Origin: Streptococcus ictaluri 707-05
GTDB lineage: Bacteria; Bacillota; Bacilli; Lactobacillales; Streptococcaceae
Assembly (NCBI RefSeq): GCF_000188015.2
Contig: NZ_AEUX02000007.1
Span: 310,001-374,000, forward strand
Direction: 5' to 3'
Length of the DNA stretch: 64,000 bases
Below, in pieces: positions 28,839 through 41,602 of the stretch (positions within the stretch are counted from its first letter, which is position 1; the number at the start of each line of letters is the position of its first letter). Position numbers and translations under genes: made by a program. A model generated the notes under the pieces. It made no database searches and had not been told where the DNA came from. It saw only the letters and a program-made list of their open reading frames with translations.

Positions 28839-29122
28839 TGAAAAAATTACTAGTAATGTGTGGCTCTGGAATTGCAACGTCAACAGTAGTGATGGGGAAA
28901 GTAAAGACTTGGCTACAAGAAAATGGCTACCAAGATCAGGTTCAACTTTATCAATCAAAGATTGCTGAGGAAATCAATCATATTGATGATTATGACATTG
29001 TTATTTCAACAACTGTCGTCCCTGACCAAGTCAAAGACAAGGTTATTATGGGATTGCCTTTATTAACTGGAATAGGAACAGAGCCCTTATGGGCAGAGGT
29101 TAAAAAAGAAATCGAGGCCTAA
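28838..29122 (+). CDS. PTS galactitol-type EIIB component
   Basis: 94 residues beginning MKKLLVMCGSGIATSTVVMG. The cysteine in CGSGIATS is the phospho-acceptor of the lactose/galactitol EIIB fold. It transfers phosphate from EIIA to the incoming sugar bound by EIIC. Its start overlaps the EIIC stop (TAATG), and the aldolase starts two bases after its stop, so the operon is tightly packed. Confidence 0.9.
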   Translation: MKKLLVMCGSGIATSTVVMGKVKTWLQENGYQDQVQLYQSKIAEEINHIDDYDIVISTTVVPDQVKDKVIMGLPLLTGIGTEPLWAEVKKEIEA

Positions 29123-29124
29123 CC

Positions 29125-29967
29125 ATGCGAGTGAGTATGTCAGCCCTTCTTAAGGCGGCGCAAAAAGGGCATTATGCTATTCCCGCCATGAATTTTATTG
29201 ATTTTAATAGTGCTAAAGCCTACGTTGAAGCAAGTGAAGAAAAAGATTTGCCACTCATATTGGCGTTTGCCCAGTCTCATAGTGACTGGCTTAGCCTAGA
29301 AGAGGCGGCAGCAATCGGACGATACTTTCAAGAAAAAGCAAAAACACCAATTGTGCTTCATTTAGATCACGGACAAGATAGTGCTTTTATTAAAAAAGCT
29401 ATTTCACTAGGTTTTAATTCGGTTATGATTGATGCTTCTTTGGATAGTTTTGATAAAAATGTTAGAAAAACCAAAGAAGTGGTAGCTTATGCTCAGTCTC
29501 ATCAAGTAGCTGTTGAAGCTGAGATTGGCTTTGTGGTAGCTAATGAAAATTTAGAAAATCACAAGAAAATAGAGTCGATTTATACTGAGGTATCGGTAGC
29601 AAAAGCTTTTTTTCAAGAAACCCAAGTTGATTCTTTAGCGGTATCTATTGGAACAGCTCACGGGATTTATAAAGGAAGGCCTCACCTTAATTTTCAACGT
29701 TTGCATGAAATAGCACAAGAACTTCCAATTCCACTAGTCTTACATGGAGGTTCCTCATCAGGAAATCAGAATTTAAAACGATGTTCCCAAGAAGGGATAG
29801 CTAAGATTAACATCTTTTCTGACGTCATGGCAGCAGCCTATCAAAAAAGTCGTGATTCTGCCGCTTATGATTACCCTAGCCTTAATCGAGCTATGATAGA
29901 AGCTATGAAATCAGTGCTCATACATTATTATGAGGTCTTTGGAACGAAAAAGGAGCTGAGTTTATGA
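29125..29967 (+). CDS. Class II ketose-bisphosphate aldolase (GatY/KbaY-like)
   Basis: 280 residues of the class II FBP/TBP aldolase family: zinc ligands in VLHLDHGQD and in the distal GTAHGIY and LHGGSSSG; NFIDFNSAKAYVEASEEK at the N terminus. It probably cleaves a ketose 1-phosphate or 1,6-bisphosphate made from the PTS product to DHAP and an aldehyde. It is distinct from the housekeeping fba at 59728. ATG 29137 is an alternative start; neither has a strong ribosome site, consistent with coupling to EIIB. Its stop overlaps the next start. Confidence 0.88.
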   Translation: MRVSMSALLKAAQKGHYAIPAMNFIDFNSAKAYVEASEEKDLPLILAFAQSHSDWLSLEEAAAIGRYFQEKAKTPIVLHLDHGQDSAFIKKAISLGFNSVMIDASLDSFDKNVRKTKEVVAYAQSHQVAVEAEIGFVVANENLENHKKIESIYTEVSVAKAFFQETQVDSLAVSIGTAHGIYKGRPHLNFQRLHEIAQELPIPLVLHGGSSSGNQNLKRCSQEGIAKINIFSDVMAAAYQKSRDSAAYDYPSLNRAMIEAMKSVLIHYYEVFGTKKELSL

Positions 29968-30686
29968 CAAAAAAATGTTGCCCAAACTTTTTTATCTTTA
30001 ATCCTAAGTCCTACTTATATGGGGAAGCATTACTTGAATTAGCAGAGCTAGCAGATAGCTTAGTGGAGGAAACAATCAGCATTTTTGTGACAGGACCCTA
30101 TGTTAGCTTACCTGCTATGAAAGCGAGAACGAAACAGATTATAGTAACAGCTCAACATTTAGATGGCATAGAGCCTGGAGCAGGCATGGGCAAAGTACTA
30201 CCCGCTTCTTTGGTGGATGCGGGGGTTGATGCCGTTTTCTTAAATCATGCTGAGAAGCCATTGACACTTGCAGAGTTAGTAGAAGCCTTAAAAGCAACTA
30301 AAAGGTATGGGTTACTTTCCATTGTATGTGCTAATTCAGTTGAGGAAGCACGTGCCATTGTATGTGCTAATTCAGTTGAGGAAGCACGTGCCATTGCTAT
30401 GCTTAACCCGGATATCATTTTGTGTGAACCAACAGAACTCATTGGTACAGGAAAAAGAAGCGATTTATCCTATATAAAAGAAACTAACCAAGCCATAAAA
30501 AGTGTTAATCCAGATATTCTTATCATGCAAGCGGCAGGTATTAGTAGTGCAGAGGATGTTTACATAACCTTAAAAGCAGGTGCGGATGGTACAGGCTGCA
30601 CTAGCGGCATAGTCAAAGCACCATCTCCAAAAGCAATACTAGAAGAAATGGTTGCCGCCCTAAAGCAAGCAGTAAAGGAGAGGTAG
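29964..30686 (+). CDS. Triosephosphate isomerase-like protein (archaeal-type) with an internal duplication
   Basis: 240 residues. The glutamate motif LCEPTELIGTGKRS and the end GADGTGCTSGIVKA match the shorter, archaeal-type TIM subgroup rather than the housekeeping bacterial TIM. It would interconvert triose phosphates from the aldolase. A perfect 36-bp tandem repeat at 30321-30392 duplicates IVCANSVEEARA, adding 12 residues in the barrel before the active-site strand. The frame survives, but folding may be affected. ATGA overlap (29964-29967) couples it to the aldolase. Confidence 0.8.
   Translation: MTKKCCPNFFIFNPKSYLYGEALLELAELADSLVEETISIFVTGPYVSLPAMKARTKQIIVTAQHLDGIEPGAGMGKVLPASLVDAGVDAVFLNHAEKPLTLAELVEALKATKRYGLLSIVCANSVEEARAIVCANSVEEARAIAMLNPDIILCEPTELIGTGKRSDLSYIKETNQAIKSVNPDILIMQAAGISSAEDVYITLKAGADGTGCTSGIVKAPSPKAILEEMVAALKQAVKER
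30321..30392 (+). repeat. Perfect 36-bp tandem duplication in the TIM-like gene
   Basis: Unit starting ATTGTATGTGCTAATTCAGT occurs at 30321-30356 and again at 30357-30392 without a mismatch. In-frame gain of 12 codons. Confidence 0.95.
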
Positions 30687-31204
30687 ATGGTCATTTTTCA
30701 AAAAAACATCCTATAAAAACAGTAGCTGCTAGAGATAGCTACCATGATATAACAACATTAGTAGCAGAATCTATTAAAGAAAGTGGTATTCAAACAGGAA
30801 TCTGCCTTATTCATAGCCCACATACCACCTGTTCCATTTTTTATGAAGAATACACGCATGATGATTACAATGGGGATGATTACCTCTCGCTTGACTTATC
30901 AAAGAAACTTGAGAAAATGATTGAGCCACACCTTTCCAAAGATAGTTACTACTATCCTGGTCCCAAACACTATGAAGCAGTAGAAGCTTGGCCTCATCCA
31001 GAGCAATGGTTACCAAATGGTGATAAGAAAGCTTTGTGGAATGGCGATGCACATCTAAAAGTAATCTTAATCAGTTCTAGTCAAACTGTTCCAATAAGTA
31101 AGGGTAAACTTTCGTTTGGCAAAACAGGATATCTCTATTTTGTTGATTTCGATAGAACTAGAGAAAGGGAACGCTTTTTTCAACTAACGATAATGGGAGA
31201 ATAG
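30687..31204 (+). pseudogene. YjbQ/UPF0047-family protein, frameshifted at its start
   Basis: ATG 30687 has a strong AAAGGAGAGG site but stops after MVIFQKNIL. One missing base near 30711 would join this to KTVAARDSYHDITTLVAES in the other frame, which then runs open to 31204. The body carries the family pattern LIHSPHTTCSIFYEEYTHDD, WNGDAHLKVILISSSQTVPI and GKLSFGKTGYLYFVDFDRTR, with conserved histidines and aspartates. Members have weak thiamine-phosphate synthase activity in vitro; the true role is unclear. Its place at the end of a PTS-aldolase operon suggests a metabolic repair or sugar-phosphate role. Confidence 0.82.
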
Positions 31205-31215
31205 CTGCTCAACTT

Positions 31216-31246
31216 AAAGCAAGTACCAATTTGGTGCTTGCTTTTT
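31216..31246 (+). terminator. Terminator of the PTS operon
   Basis: AAGCAAGTACC / GGTGCTTGCTT stem with one G-U pair, then a T-run. Confidence 0.85.
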
Positions 31247-31262
31247 ACAAAATAAAAATTTT

Positions 31263-32426
31263 CGCAAGTTGTCAAGTCAAGTGCAACCAGTTCATAGATA
31301 ACTAGAGTTCCAGATGTTAAGCTGTTCGGGATAGCTCAAACAGGAATTTTGAGGATTGATATTGAAGAAGTCGTCTTGGGCGCTCATTGATGGCAGTAAT
31401 ATAATTGTCAAGTTCTTCAGAGGTTAGTGGATTAAGTGAGACTCCTTTAGGGACATATTCTCTGAGGAGGCCATTGAAGTTCTCGTTTGTTCCTCTCTCA
31501 TGTGAAGAATAGAGATGTGCAAAGTAAACTTCAACAGCTTCTAAGTTTGAGAGTAAACTAAACTCAGAACCATTATCCGCTGTGATGGATGCAATAGGAT
31601 ACTGACTGATGAGATGCGTGACAGCACGGTTAATGGTTTGGGACTGCTTGTCTTCTAGCTTAACTCCTAGTGCATAGCGTGTCTGGCGCTCTACCAAAGT
31701 CAACATAACAGCTTCACCTTTGGTTTTCTTGCCGAGAACCAAATCAATCTCCCAATGCCCAAATTCAGAACGATCATTAATATATTCTGGACGTTCTTCG
31801 ATAGATTTACCTAAAGTCTTCTTATTCGTCTTCATGACTTTCTTAGAACGTTTTCTGATACTAACCATCTTAGGCAAATCGATTGGTTTAATAGCTAATA
31901 CCCCCTCTTTGATATAACGATAAATCGTTTTGGTAGAGGGGACGACTTCTTCAGGATGGTTCACTTTGTAAGTCTGAACAAAACTATCCACACTATGGAG
32001 ACGAATGTTAGCCGTCAAGGCAGATTCTAATTGTTCAATGAACCTAGCGGAGCAGTCATTCAACTTGAGATAAGAACTCTTTTGACGATTGGTTTCATAG
32101 ACACGTTGCCCACTATCAGCGAAATAGGCGTTGAAGAAGGTTTGTTTTCCATTCTTATCCTTTACCTGTTCTACTGAACCACGTTTTATTTCTCGGCAGA
32201 TTGTAGAACGGTGACGACCCAAGAGTCGAGCAATCTCAGCGGGTTTCTTTCCCATTTTAAGATAAGCAGCAATTTCACCCCGTTCTGTGGCTGAAAGATG
32301 AGAATAGGATGATTTTCTGGTAGAATTAATGTTGGACATGTTCATCTGCTTTCCATACTGAATTGGGGAATTCTAGTATATCAGACGAACATGTCTTTTT
32401 TGTTGCACTTCATTTTACAACGCGGG
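31263..32426 (-). mobile_element. IS30-family insertion sequence (IS1239-like), copy 1
   Basis: 1164-bp element with imperfect inverted ends CGCAAGTTGTCAAGTCAAG (left) and CAACGCGGG (right, read on plus). The 13-mer AAATAAAAATTTT lies on both sides (31250-31262 and 32427-32439), which looks like a long target duplication. The right end is 25 bases from the rrn -35 box. Confidence 0.9.
31317..32345 (-). CDS. IS30-family transposase (copy 1)
   Basis: 342 residues. N-terminal HTH of the IS30 type (LSATERGEIAAYLKMGKKPA, then RLLGRHRSTICREIKRG), followed by the DDE core: GHWEIDLVLGKK (first Asp), SITADNGSEF (second Asp) and SSHERGTNENFNGLLREY (Glu). Reading frame intact to SRTA. This copy appears functional and is read away from the rrn operon. 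Confidence 0.95.
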   Translation of the reverse strand: MNMSNINSTRKSSYSHLSATERGEIAAYLKMGKKPAEIARLLGRHRSTICREIKRGSVEQVKDKNGKQTFFNAYFADSGQRVYETNRQKSSYLKLNDCSARFIEQLESALTANIRLHSVDSFVQTYKVNHPEEVVPSTKTIYRYIKEGVLAIKPIDLPKMVSIRKRSKKVMKTNKKTLGKSIEERPEYINDRSEFGHWEIDLVLGKKTKGEAVMLTLVERQTRYALGVKLEDKQSQTINRAVTHLISQYPIASITADNGSEFSLLSNLEAVEVYFAHLYSSHERGTNENFNGLLREYVPKGVSLNPLTSEELDNYITAINERPRRLLQYQSSKFLFELSRTA

Positions 32427-32451
32427 AAATAAAAATTTTTTTAAAAAATGG

Positions 32452-32480
32452 TTGACAGAGACAAGTTGATCTAGTATACT
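32452..32480 (+). promoter_or_regulatory. rrn promoter
   Basis: TTGACA at 32452-32457 and TATACT at 32475-32480, exact 17-base spacer. The bases just upstream (32427-32449) are almost pure A/T, like an UP element, and include one copy of the 13-bp IS30 target duplication. Confidence 0.9.
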
Positions 32481-32706
32481 AATAAAGTTGTCAGATGAGA
32501 GGACGCGTCAGTGAAAGAAACTGAAAAAAAGTAGTTGACAAGTTTTCTTAGATTTGATAGAATAAAGAAGTTGTCTCGCAAGAGATAAAGACCTTTGAGA
32601 ACTGAATAAGACGAACCAAACGTGAGGGTGATATGGAGACATATTACCCGTCAAAAAACGAGAAATAAATCTGTCAGCGACAGAAAAGAACGAGTAAGTT
32701 CAAACT

Positions 32707-34261
<1,555 letters not shown>

Positions 34262-34306
34262 AAATGGAATACGTTTATCGTCTTATTTAGTTTTGAGAGG
34301 TCTTGT

Positions 34307-34379
34307 GGGGCCTTAGCTCAGCTGGGAGAGCGCCTGCTTTGCACGCAGGAGGTCAGCGGTTCGATCCCGCTAGGCTCCA
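34307..34379 (+). tRNA. tRNA-Ala (anticodon UGC)
   Basis: Acceptor stem GGGGCCT pairs with AGGCTCC and contains the G3-U70 pair that marks tRNA-Ala. The anticodon loop CTTTGCACG reads UGC. No encoded CCA. It lies in the 16S-23S spacer. Confidence 0.97.
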
Positions 34380-34651
34380 TTAAAACAGGATACTAACAGA
34401 CGGTTCGCTTGCGAAAACTTCTGTAGAAAATTAGGAAACTGACAAAGTGTGTTTACACACAAGGAAGTTTATCTATTTTCCTAAGAAGTTAGTCTGGAGT
34501 TCAACTCAAGTTTCTGTTTTATCTATAGTCCATTGAAAATTGAATATCTATATCAAATTCCACGATCAGAAATGATTGTAGAAAAGTAACAAGAAATAAA
34601 CCGAAAACGCTGTAAGTATTTAATGAGTTTAGGTCGCAAGACCAAAAATAA

Positions 34652-37553
<2,902 letters not shown>

Positions 37554-37643
37554 AACCGAAGTCAATATTGACAGCGAGGCGGTTTCTTGATAGAATATAG
37601 ATATTCAATTTTGAGTGGACTACACAAGTAGTGCCCAAAAGAG

Positions 37644-37759
37644 TTAAGTGACGATAGCCTAGGAGATACACCTGTACCCATGCCGAACACAGCAGTTAAG
37701 CCCTAGAACGCCTGAAGTAGTTGGGGGTTGCCCCCTGTTAGATACGGTAGTCGCTTAGC
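37644..37759 (+). rRNA. 5S ribosomal RNA
   Basis: 116 bases; TAAGTGACGATAGCC at the 5' end pairs with the 3' end TAGTCGCTTAGC, and the loop CCATGCCGAACACAG is typical. Confidence 0.95.
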
Positions 37760-37764
37760 CTTAA

Positions 37765-37838
37765 TCCGCCATAGCTCAGTTGGTAGTAGCGCATGACTGT
37801 TAATCATGATGTCGTAGGTTCGAGTCCTACTGGCGGAG
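37765..37838 (+). tRNA. tRNA-Asn (anticodon GUU)
   Basis: Acceptor stem TCCGCCA pairs with TGGCGGA; anticodon stem CATGA/TCATG encloses CTGTTAA with anticodon GUU. Five bases after 5S, part of the rrn transcript. Confidence 0.97.
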
Positions 37839-37876
37839 TAAGTTGAGTGAAAAAACTTCTACTTATTCGTTATTAG

Positions 37877-37894
37877 TGATAAAATAGTTCTATG
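37877..37894 (+). promoter_or_regulatory. Extended -10 promoter of truA, leaderless start
   Basis: TGATAAAAT (TAAAAT at 37880-37885) ends six bases before ATG 37892 and no ribosome site is present. Transcription is predicted to begin at or next to the A of the start codon. Confidence 0.55.
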
Positions 37895-38641
37895 TTTAGA
37901 TATAAAGCAATTATTTCTTATGATGGGACCTTATTTTCAGGTTTTCAGAGACAGAGTGCAGCTCGTACAGTTCAAGAAGAGATTGAAAAAACACTATTAA
38001 AACTTAATAGTGGCGTTCCTGTACAAATTCATGGTGCTGGACGAACTGATGCCAGTGTTCATGCTTACGGTCAGGTTATTCATTTTGATCTTGAAGCACA
38101 GTGTGATATTGAGAAGTTGCGATTTGCTCTTGATACGCAGACACCAGATGATATTGATGTGGTTGGCTTAGAAGAAGTGGCAAATGATTTTCATTCACGT
38201 TACAATAAGCACTCCAAAACCTATGAGTTTATTGTTGATATTGGTCGTCCTAAGAATCCTATGATGCGAAACTATGCGACACACTATCCATATGCTTTGG
38301 ATATTAGTCGGATTGAAGATGCTATAAAGGACCTTGTTGGGACTCATGATTTTACTGGTTTTACAGCTGCAGGGACTTCCGTTGATAATAAGGTACGAAC
38401 AATTACTCATGCCAGTGTTTGTCACGAACCATCAAAGCAGTTTTTGATTTTTACTTTTTCGGGGAATGGTTTCCTTTATAAGCAAGTGAGGAACATGGTA
38501 GGTACCTTATTAAAAATTGGGAACGGACGGATGCCAATTGAACAAGTTAAGTTGATTTTGACAAGTAAAAATAGGCAGTTAGCGGGTCCTACGGCTGCAG
38601 GAAATGGATTATACTTAAAGGAGATTCAGTATGAACAATAA
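37892..38641 (+). CDS. truA: tRNA pseudouridine synthase A (positions 38-40)
   Basis: 249 residues, full length. The catalytic aspartate sits in [16 protein letters not shown]. Other TruA marks are [12 protein letters not shown] near the N terminus and [17 protein letters not shown] near the C terminus. It modifies uridines in the anticodon arm of tRNAs. It begins 54 bases after tRNA-Asn and overlaps the next gene by 11 bases, which suggests one transcript with the pyridoxal-salvage genes. Confidence 0.97.
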   Translation: MFRYKAIISYDGTLFSGFQRQSAARTVQEEIEKTLLKLNSGVPVQIHGAGRTDASVHAYGQVIHFDLEAQCDIEKLRFALDTQTPDDIDVVGLEEVANDFHSRYNKHSKTYEFIVDIGRPKNPMMRNYATHYPYALDISRIEDAIKDLVGTHDFTGFTAAGTSVDNKVRTITHASVCHEPSKQFLIFTFSGNGFLYKQVRNMVGTLLKIGNGRMPIEQVKLILTSKNRQLAGPTAAGNGLYLKEIQYEQ

Positions 38642-39366
38642 GTACCTATTAGCCATTTCAGGCAATGATATTTTTTCTGGTGGTGGCTTGTCTGCTGACT
38701 TAGCCACTTTCTCAGCTAATCATTTTCATGGATTTGTGGCGGTGACTTGTTTGACAGCTGTCTCTGAGAATGGCTTTGAGATTTTTGAGACTGGTCCGAA
38801 GGTTTTTTCCTTACAGCTGAAAAGTCTTGGAGAAGTACCGTTTGTGGGGATTAAAATCGGATTATTACCGTCGGCAGATAGCATTAAAGAGGTACGTGAT
38901 TTTCTTAATAATCAAGTATCTATTCCATGTGTACTTGATCCTGTTTTGGTTTGTAAAGAGAAGCACGATCACGCTGTTTCCTTATGCGACCATTGTGACA
39001 CCTAATCTTGTGGAAGCTGAGATATTATCACAAATAGCTATTAGAAGTTTAGAGGATATGCGACAGGCAGCTAAAAAAATCTATGACTTAGGTGCCAAAA
39101 CGGTGGTCATAAAAGGGGGAAATCGTTTTAGTCAGGATAAGGCCTTTGATCTTTTTTATGATGGACAGGCATTTCACTTATTTGATTATCCGATTTTACC
39201 TCAAAATAATATTGGTGCAGGTTGTACCTTTGCGTCAAGTATTGCTAGTCATTTGGTCAATGGCCATTCTATTTTGGAAGCCATTAAACTAGCTAAGGAT
39301 TTTGTTTATCAAGCTATTTTACATTCAGATCACTACGGAGTAAAACAACATTATGAAGAAAACTAA
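38631..39366 (+). pseudogene. pdxK: PdxK/ThiD-family kinase, broken by a small deletion
   Basis: Starts inside the truA end (ATG 38631, ribosome site AAGGAG). First part: YLLAISGNDIFSGGGLSADL and VGIKIGLLPSADSIKEV, the ribokinase-like ThiD/PdxK fold. The frame fails near 38970 after KEKHDHAVSL; the other frame resumes with FPYATIVTPNLVEAEILSQI and includes the C-terminal motif NNIGAGCTFASSIASHL. A helix normally lying between VS and FPYA seems missing, so a deletion of roughly 20 bases or more is likely. It would have phosphorylated a B6 vitamer or HMP supplied by the ECF transporter next door. Confidence 0.85.
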
Positions 39367-39814
39367 CTTACAGCAATTAAGCTTAATGGCTATTATGACA
39401 GCACTCACGCTTGTTTTAGGTTTATTTGTTAAACTACCTACTCCAACTGGAGTAACCACTTTATTAGATGTAGGTATTTATTTTACAACTTTTTATTTTG
39501 GTGGTCGTCAGGCTTTTGTCGTCGGTGGCTTATCTGCATTTTTATTCGACTTGATTAGCGGTTACCCACAATGGATGTTGATTAGTCTTGTAGCACATGG
39601 CGGACAAGGTTATCTAGCAGGATTCAGTGGTAAATCGCGCTTCTTGATGCTAGTTTTAGCTACTTTGTTTATGGTAACAGTCTATTTTTTGTCATCTTCT
39701 ATCATGTATGGAGTAGGGACTGCCTTGGCTGAAGTACTAACAAATACTATGCAAAATCTGGTTGGAATGCTTGGTGCTTATTTGTTAGTTAAGGGTTTAA
39801 AACATTTGAGATGA
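39353..39814 (+). CDS. ECF transporter S-component, vitamin type (PdxU2-like)
   Basis: 153 residues with five to six membrane helices. [20 protein letters not shown] at the N terminus and [20 protein letters not shown] resemble S-components of energy-coupling-factor transporters. It would bind the vitamin and use the shared EcfA/EcfT module encoded elsewhere. The adjacent B6/HMP kinase suggests pyridoxine or a thiamine precursor; PdxU2 is the closest named group I know. It overlaps the kinase end by 14 bases and the next gene by four. Confidence 0.8.
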   Translation: MKKTNLQQLSLMAIMTALTLVLGLFVKLPTPTGVTTLLDVGIYFTTFYFGGRQAFVVGGLSAFLFDLISGYPQWMLISLVAHGGQGYLAGFSGKSRFLMLVLATLFMVTVYFLSSSIMYGVGTALAEVLTNTMQNLVGMLGAYLLVKGLKHLR

Positions 39815-39822
39815 GGCGTCAT

Positions 39823-40398
39823 ATGGACTTAATGGCATTAAAAGAACAAACACAGGCTATCATTAGTGATATTTTGGATCGTTCAGCTATTCAAAAAAAT
39901 CAGTTATTTGTTTTGGGGCTATCCTCTAGTGAGGTGGCTGGTGGACTTATTGGAAAAAACTCCAATTTAGAAGTGGGCGAAGCCATTGTTAGTGTGCTTT
40001 TGGAAGAGCTAAAATCCAGAGGGATTCATCTTGCTGTTCAGGGTTGTGAGCATATTAATCGCGCATTGGTTGTTGAGGAAAAAGTAGCACTGGATAAAAA
40101 TCTTGAAATTGTCAATGTGTTGCCAACACTTCATGCAGGAGGAAGTGGCCAATTGGCTGCCTTTAAATTAATGGAAAATCCTGTTGAAGTGGAAGAAGTT
40201 GTTGCTCATGCAGGGATAGACATTGGGGATACTGCTATTGGAATGCACATAAAGAGAGTTCAAGTTCCTCTTATTCCGCTTCAAAGAGAGCTTGGCGGTG
40301 CTCATGTGACAGCTTTGGCTAGTCGTCCTAAGTTAATTGGTGGTGCCAGAGCAACTTACAAAGAAGACATCATTCGAAAAAATGGAACCATTGGCTGA
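39823..40398 (+). CDS. TIGR01440/UPF0340 family protein (YwlG-like)
   Basis: 191 residues from ATG 39823, preferred over ATG 39811 because GAGG lies six bases upstream. Conserved family stretches: [54 protein letters not shown] and [19 protein letters not shown]. The biochemical role of the family is unknown. It is co-transcribed with truA and the vitamin genes and ends in a terminator overlapping its stop codon. Confidence 0.85.
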   Translation: MDLMALKEQTQAIISDILDRSAIQKNQLFVLGLSSSEVAGGLIGKNSNLEVGEAIVSVLLEELKSRGIHLAVQGCEHINRALVVEEKVALDKNLEIVNVLPTLHAGGSGQLAAFKLMENPVEVEEVVAHAGIDIGDTAIGMHIKRVQVPLIPLQRELGGAHVTALASRPKLIGGARATYKEDIIRKNGTIG

Positions 40399-40416
40399 TT
40401 TACCCAATGGTTCTTT
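40385..40416. terminator. Terminator between TIGR01440 gene and mscS
   Basis: Perfect 10-bp stem GAACCATTGG / CCAATGGTTC at 40385-40394 and 40403-40412 with T-run; it overlaps the stop codon of the upstream gene. Confidence 0.85.
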
Positions 40417-40424
40417 TATGTTAT

Positions 40425-41264
40425 TTATTTAATGTGTGGCATAGCTGGAGCCGTTGGAAGATCAATACCAGATTTTATCAAGGCTTTCTGATAGAAGGCG
40501 TAGAAGGTGTGGTAAATCATAAATTGCTGACCATTTTCTGTGAAAATAGTAATACGAAAAATAAATTGACCATTTGGGTTGGTTTGTGGTCCAAGGATGT
40601 TTGGTTTTCCAACAATTTGTGGGAAGTTAGGGAGTTCTTGTTCATTGACGGCTTCAATAATTTCGGTAACTTGACTAAGGTCAGTAGTGGAATATAAAGG
40701 AATTTCAATTAAAGCACGCATATTGCCCCGAGATTTGTTGCTTACGACGGTAATACTGCGGTTTGGGATAAAGTGCAGTGTTCCATCAAAACCACGAATT
40801 TGGGTAGTCCGAATGCCAACACTAGAAATATTACCTTCAATATCGGAAATAGCAACGGTATCACCGACTTCAAATTGATTTTCAAAAAGAATGAAAAAAC
40901 CATTGACAACGTCAGACAAAAATCCTTGTGCTCCTAGCCCGATGGCAACCCCTGCTATTCCAGCTCCGGCTAAAAGACTGGATACCGGAATGCCAAGTAA
41001 GCTTAGAATCCAATAAATTAATAAAAAATATAAGACATAATTGAGAATATTGTTCATTAATTTGGAAAGGGTTTTTTTCCTGGCTTCTGTTTGGCGAGAA
41101 TAAGAAAAGGATTTTGTAATGGCCTTTTCAAATAAATAGGTAACAAGTTGCTTGAACAGGACAAAGAAAATCAAAAGCAGCAGTAAAGATCCAATTTTTG
41201 TCAATAAAGCCACTGCTAATTCTTCAAAATGCAGTTGGTTGAGGTAGTTAGTTATAATTGTCAT
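40425..41264 (-). CDS. mscS: Small-conductance mechanosensitive channel, MscS family
   Basis: 279 residues starting at ATG 41264 (ribosome site read GAAAGG); the frame extends to 41339 but without a better start. Three N-terminal membrane helices, the pore helix signature GAGIAGVAIGLGAQGFLSD (TM3), and the beta domain GFFILFENQFEVGDTVAISD. These channels open on hypo-osmotic shock to release solutes. It is transcribed toward the TIGR01440 gene and shares its terminator. Confidence 0.93.
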   Translation of the reverse strand: MTIITNYLNQLHFEELAVALLTKIGSLLLLLIFFVLFKQLVTYLFEKAITKSFSYSRQTEARKKTLSKLMNNILNYVLYFLLIYWILSLLGIPVSSLLAGAGIAGVAIGLGAQGFLSDVVNGFFILFENQFEVGDTVAISDIEGNISSVGIRTTQIRGFDGTLHFIPNRSITVVSNKSRGNMRALIEIPLYSTTDLSQVTEIIEAVNEQELPNFPQIVGKPNILGPQTNPNGQFIFRITIFTENGQQFMIYHTFYAFYQKALIKSGIDLPTAPAMPHIK

Positions 41265-41524
41265 AAAAAACCTTTCTATCTTTGTTAGTTTATCAAAAAA
41301 GCACTTAAAATGAAACCAGTTAGTCAGCACTTTTCTCAATGCTATTACTTAATAGGGAAGAGAGTTGACTTTCATCTAAAGTGGATTGTGAAAGAATAAG
41401 CTGTGTGTGAATCTTGGAAATTTTCAGTAATATTTTTTTATTAATACAAATATTTTTTTATAATTAAAATGCTATTAAAATTAAAATAAGTATGCTATAT
41501 TGATTTCCAATAGGACCTATTATT

Positions 41525-41534
41525 GTTTGCAAAC
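41525..41534. promoter_or_regulatory. Palindrome upstream of the amylase gene (candidate MalR/LacI-type operator)
   Basis: GTTTGCAAAC is a perfect 10-bp palindrome of the LacI/GalR operator type, 69 bases before the amylase start. The gap 41265-41602 also holds TATATT-like -10 boxes near 41494 and an AGGAGG at 41536-41541 that has no start codon nearby. Confidence 0.45.
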
Positions 41535-41570
41535 AGGAGGGAAAGAAAGCTAAATTTTTTTACGTAATTA

Positions 41571-41584
41571 TGTAAACGCTTGCA
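41571..41584 (+). promoter_or_regulatory. cre (CcpA) site of the amylase gene
   Basis: TGTAAACGCTTGCA fits the cre consensus TGNAANCGNTNNCA at every fixed position, 19 bases before ATG 41603, downstream of the likely promoter: a roadblock-type catabolite repression site. Confidence 0.8.
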
Positions 41585-41602
41585 AAAAGAACAGAGATTT
41601 CT

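Noticed and set aside
29125-29967. PTS-linked aldolase as the glycolytic fba
   Set aside because: A second, codon-biased aldolase at 59728 has the full housekeeping features; the 29125 gene belongs to the sugar operon.
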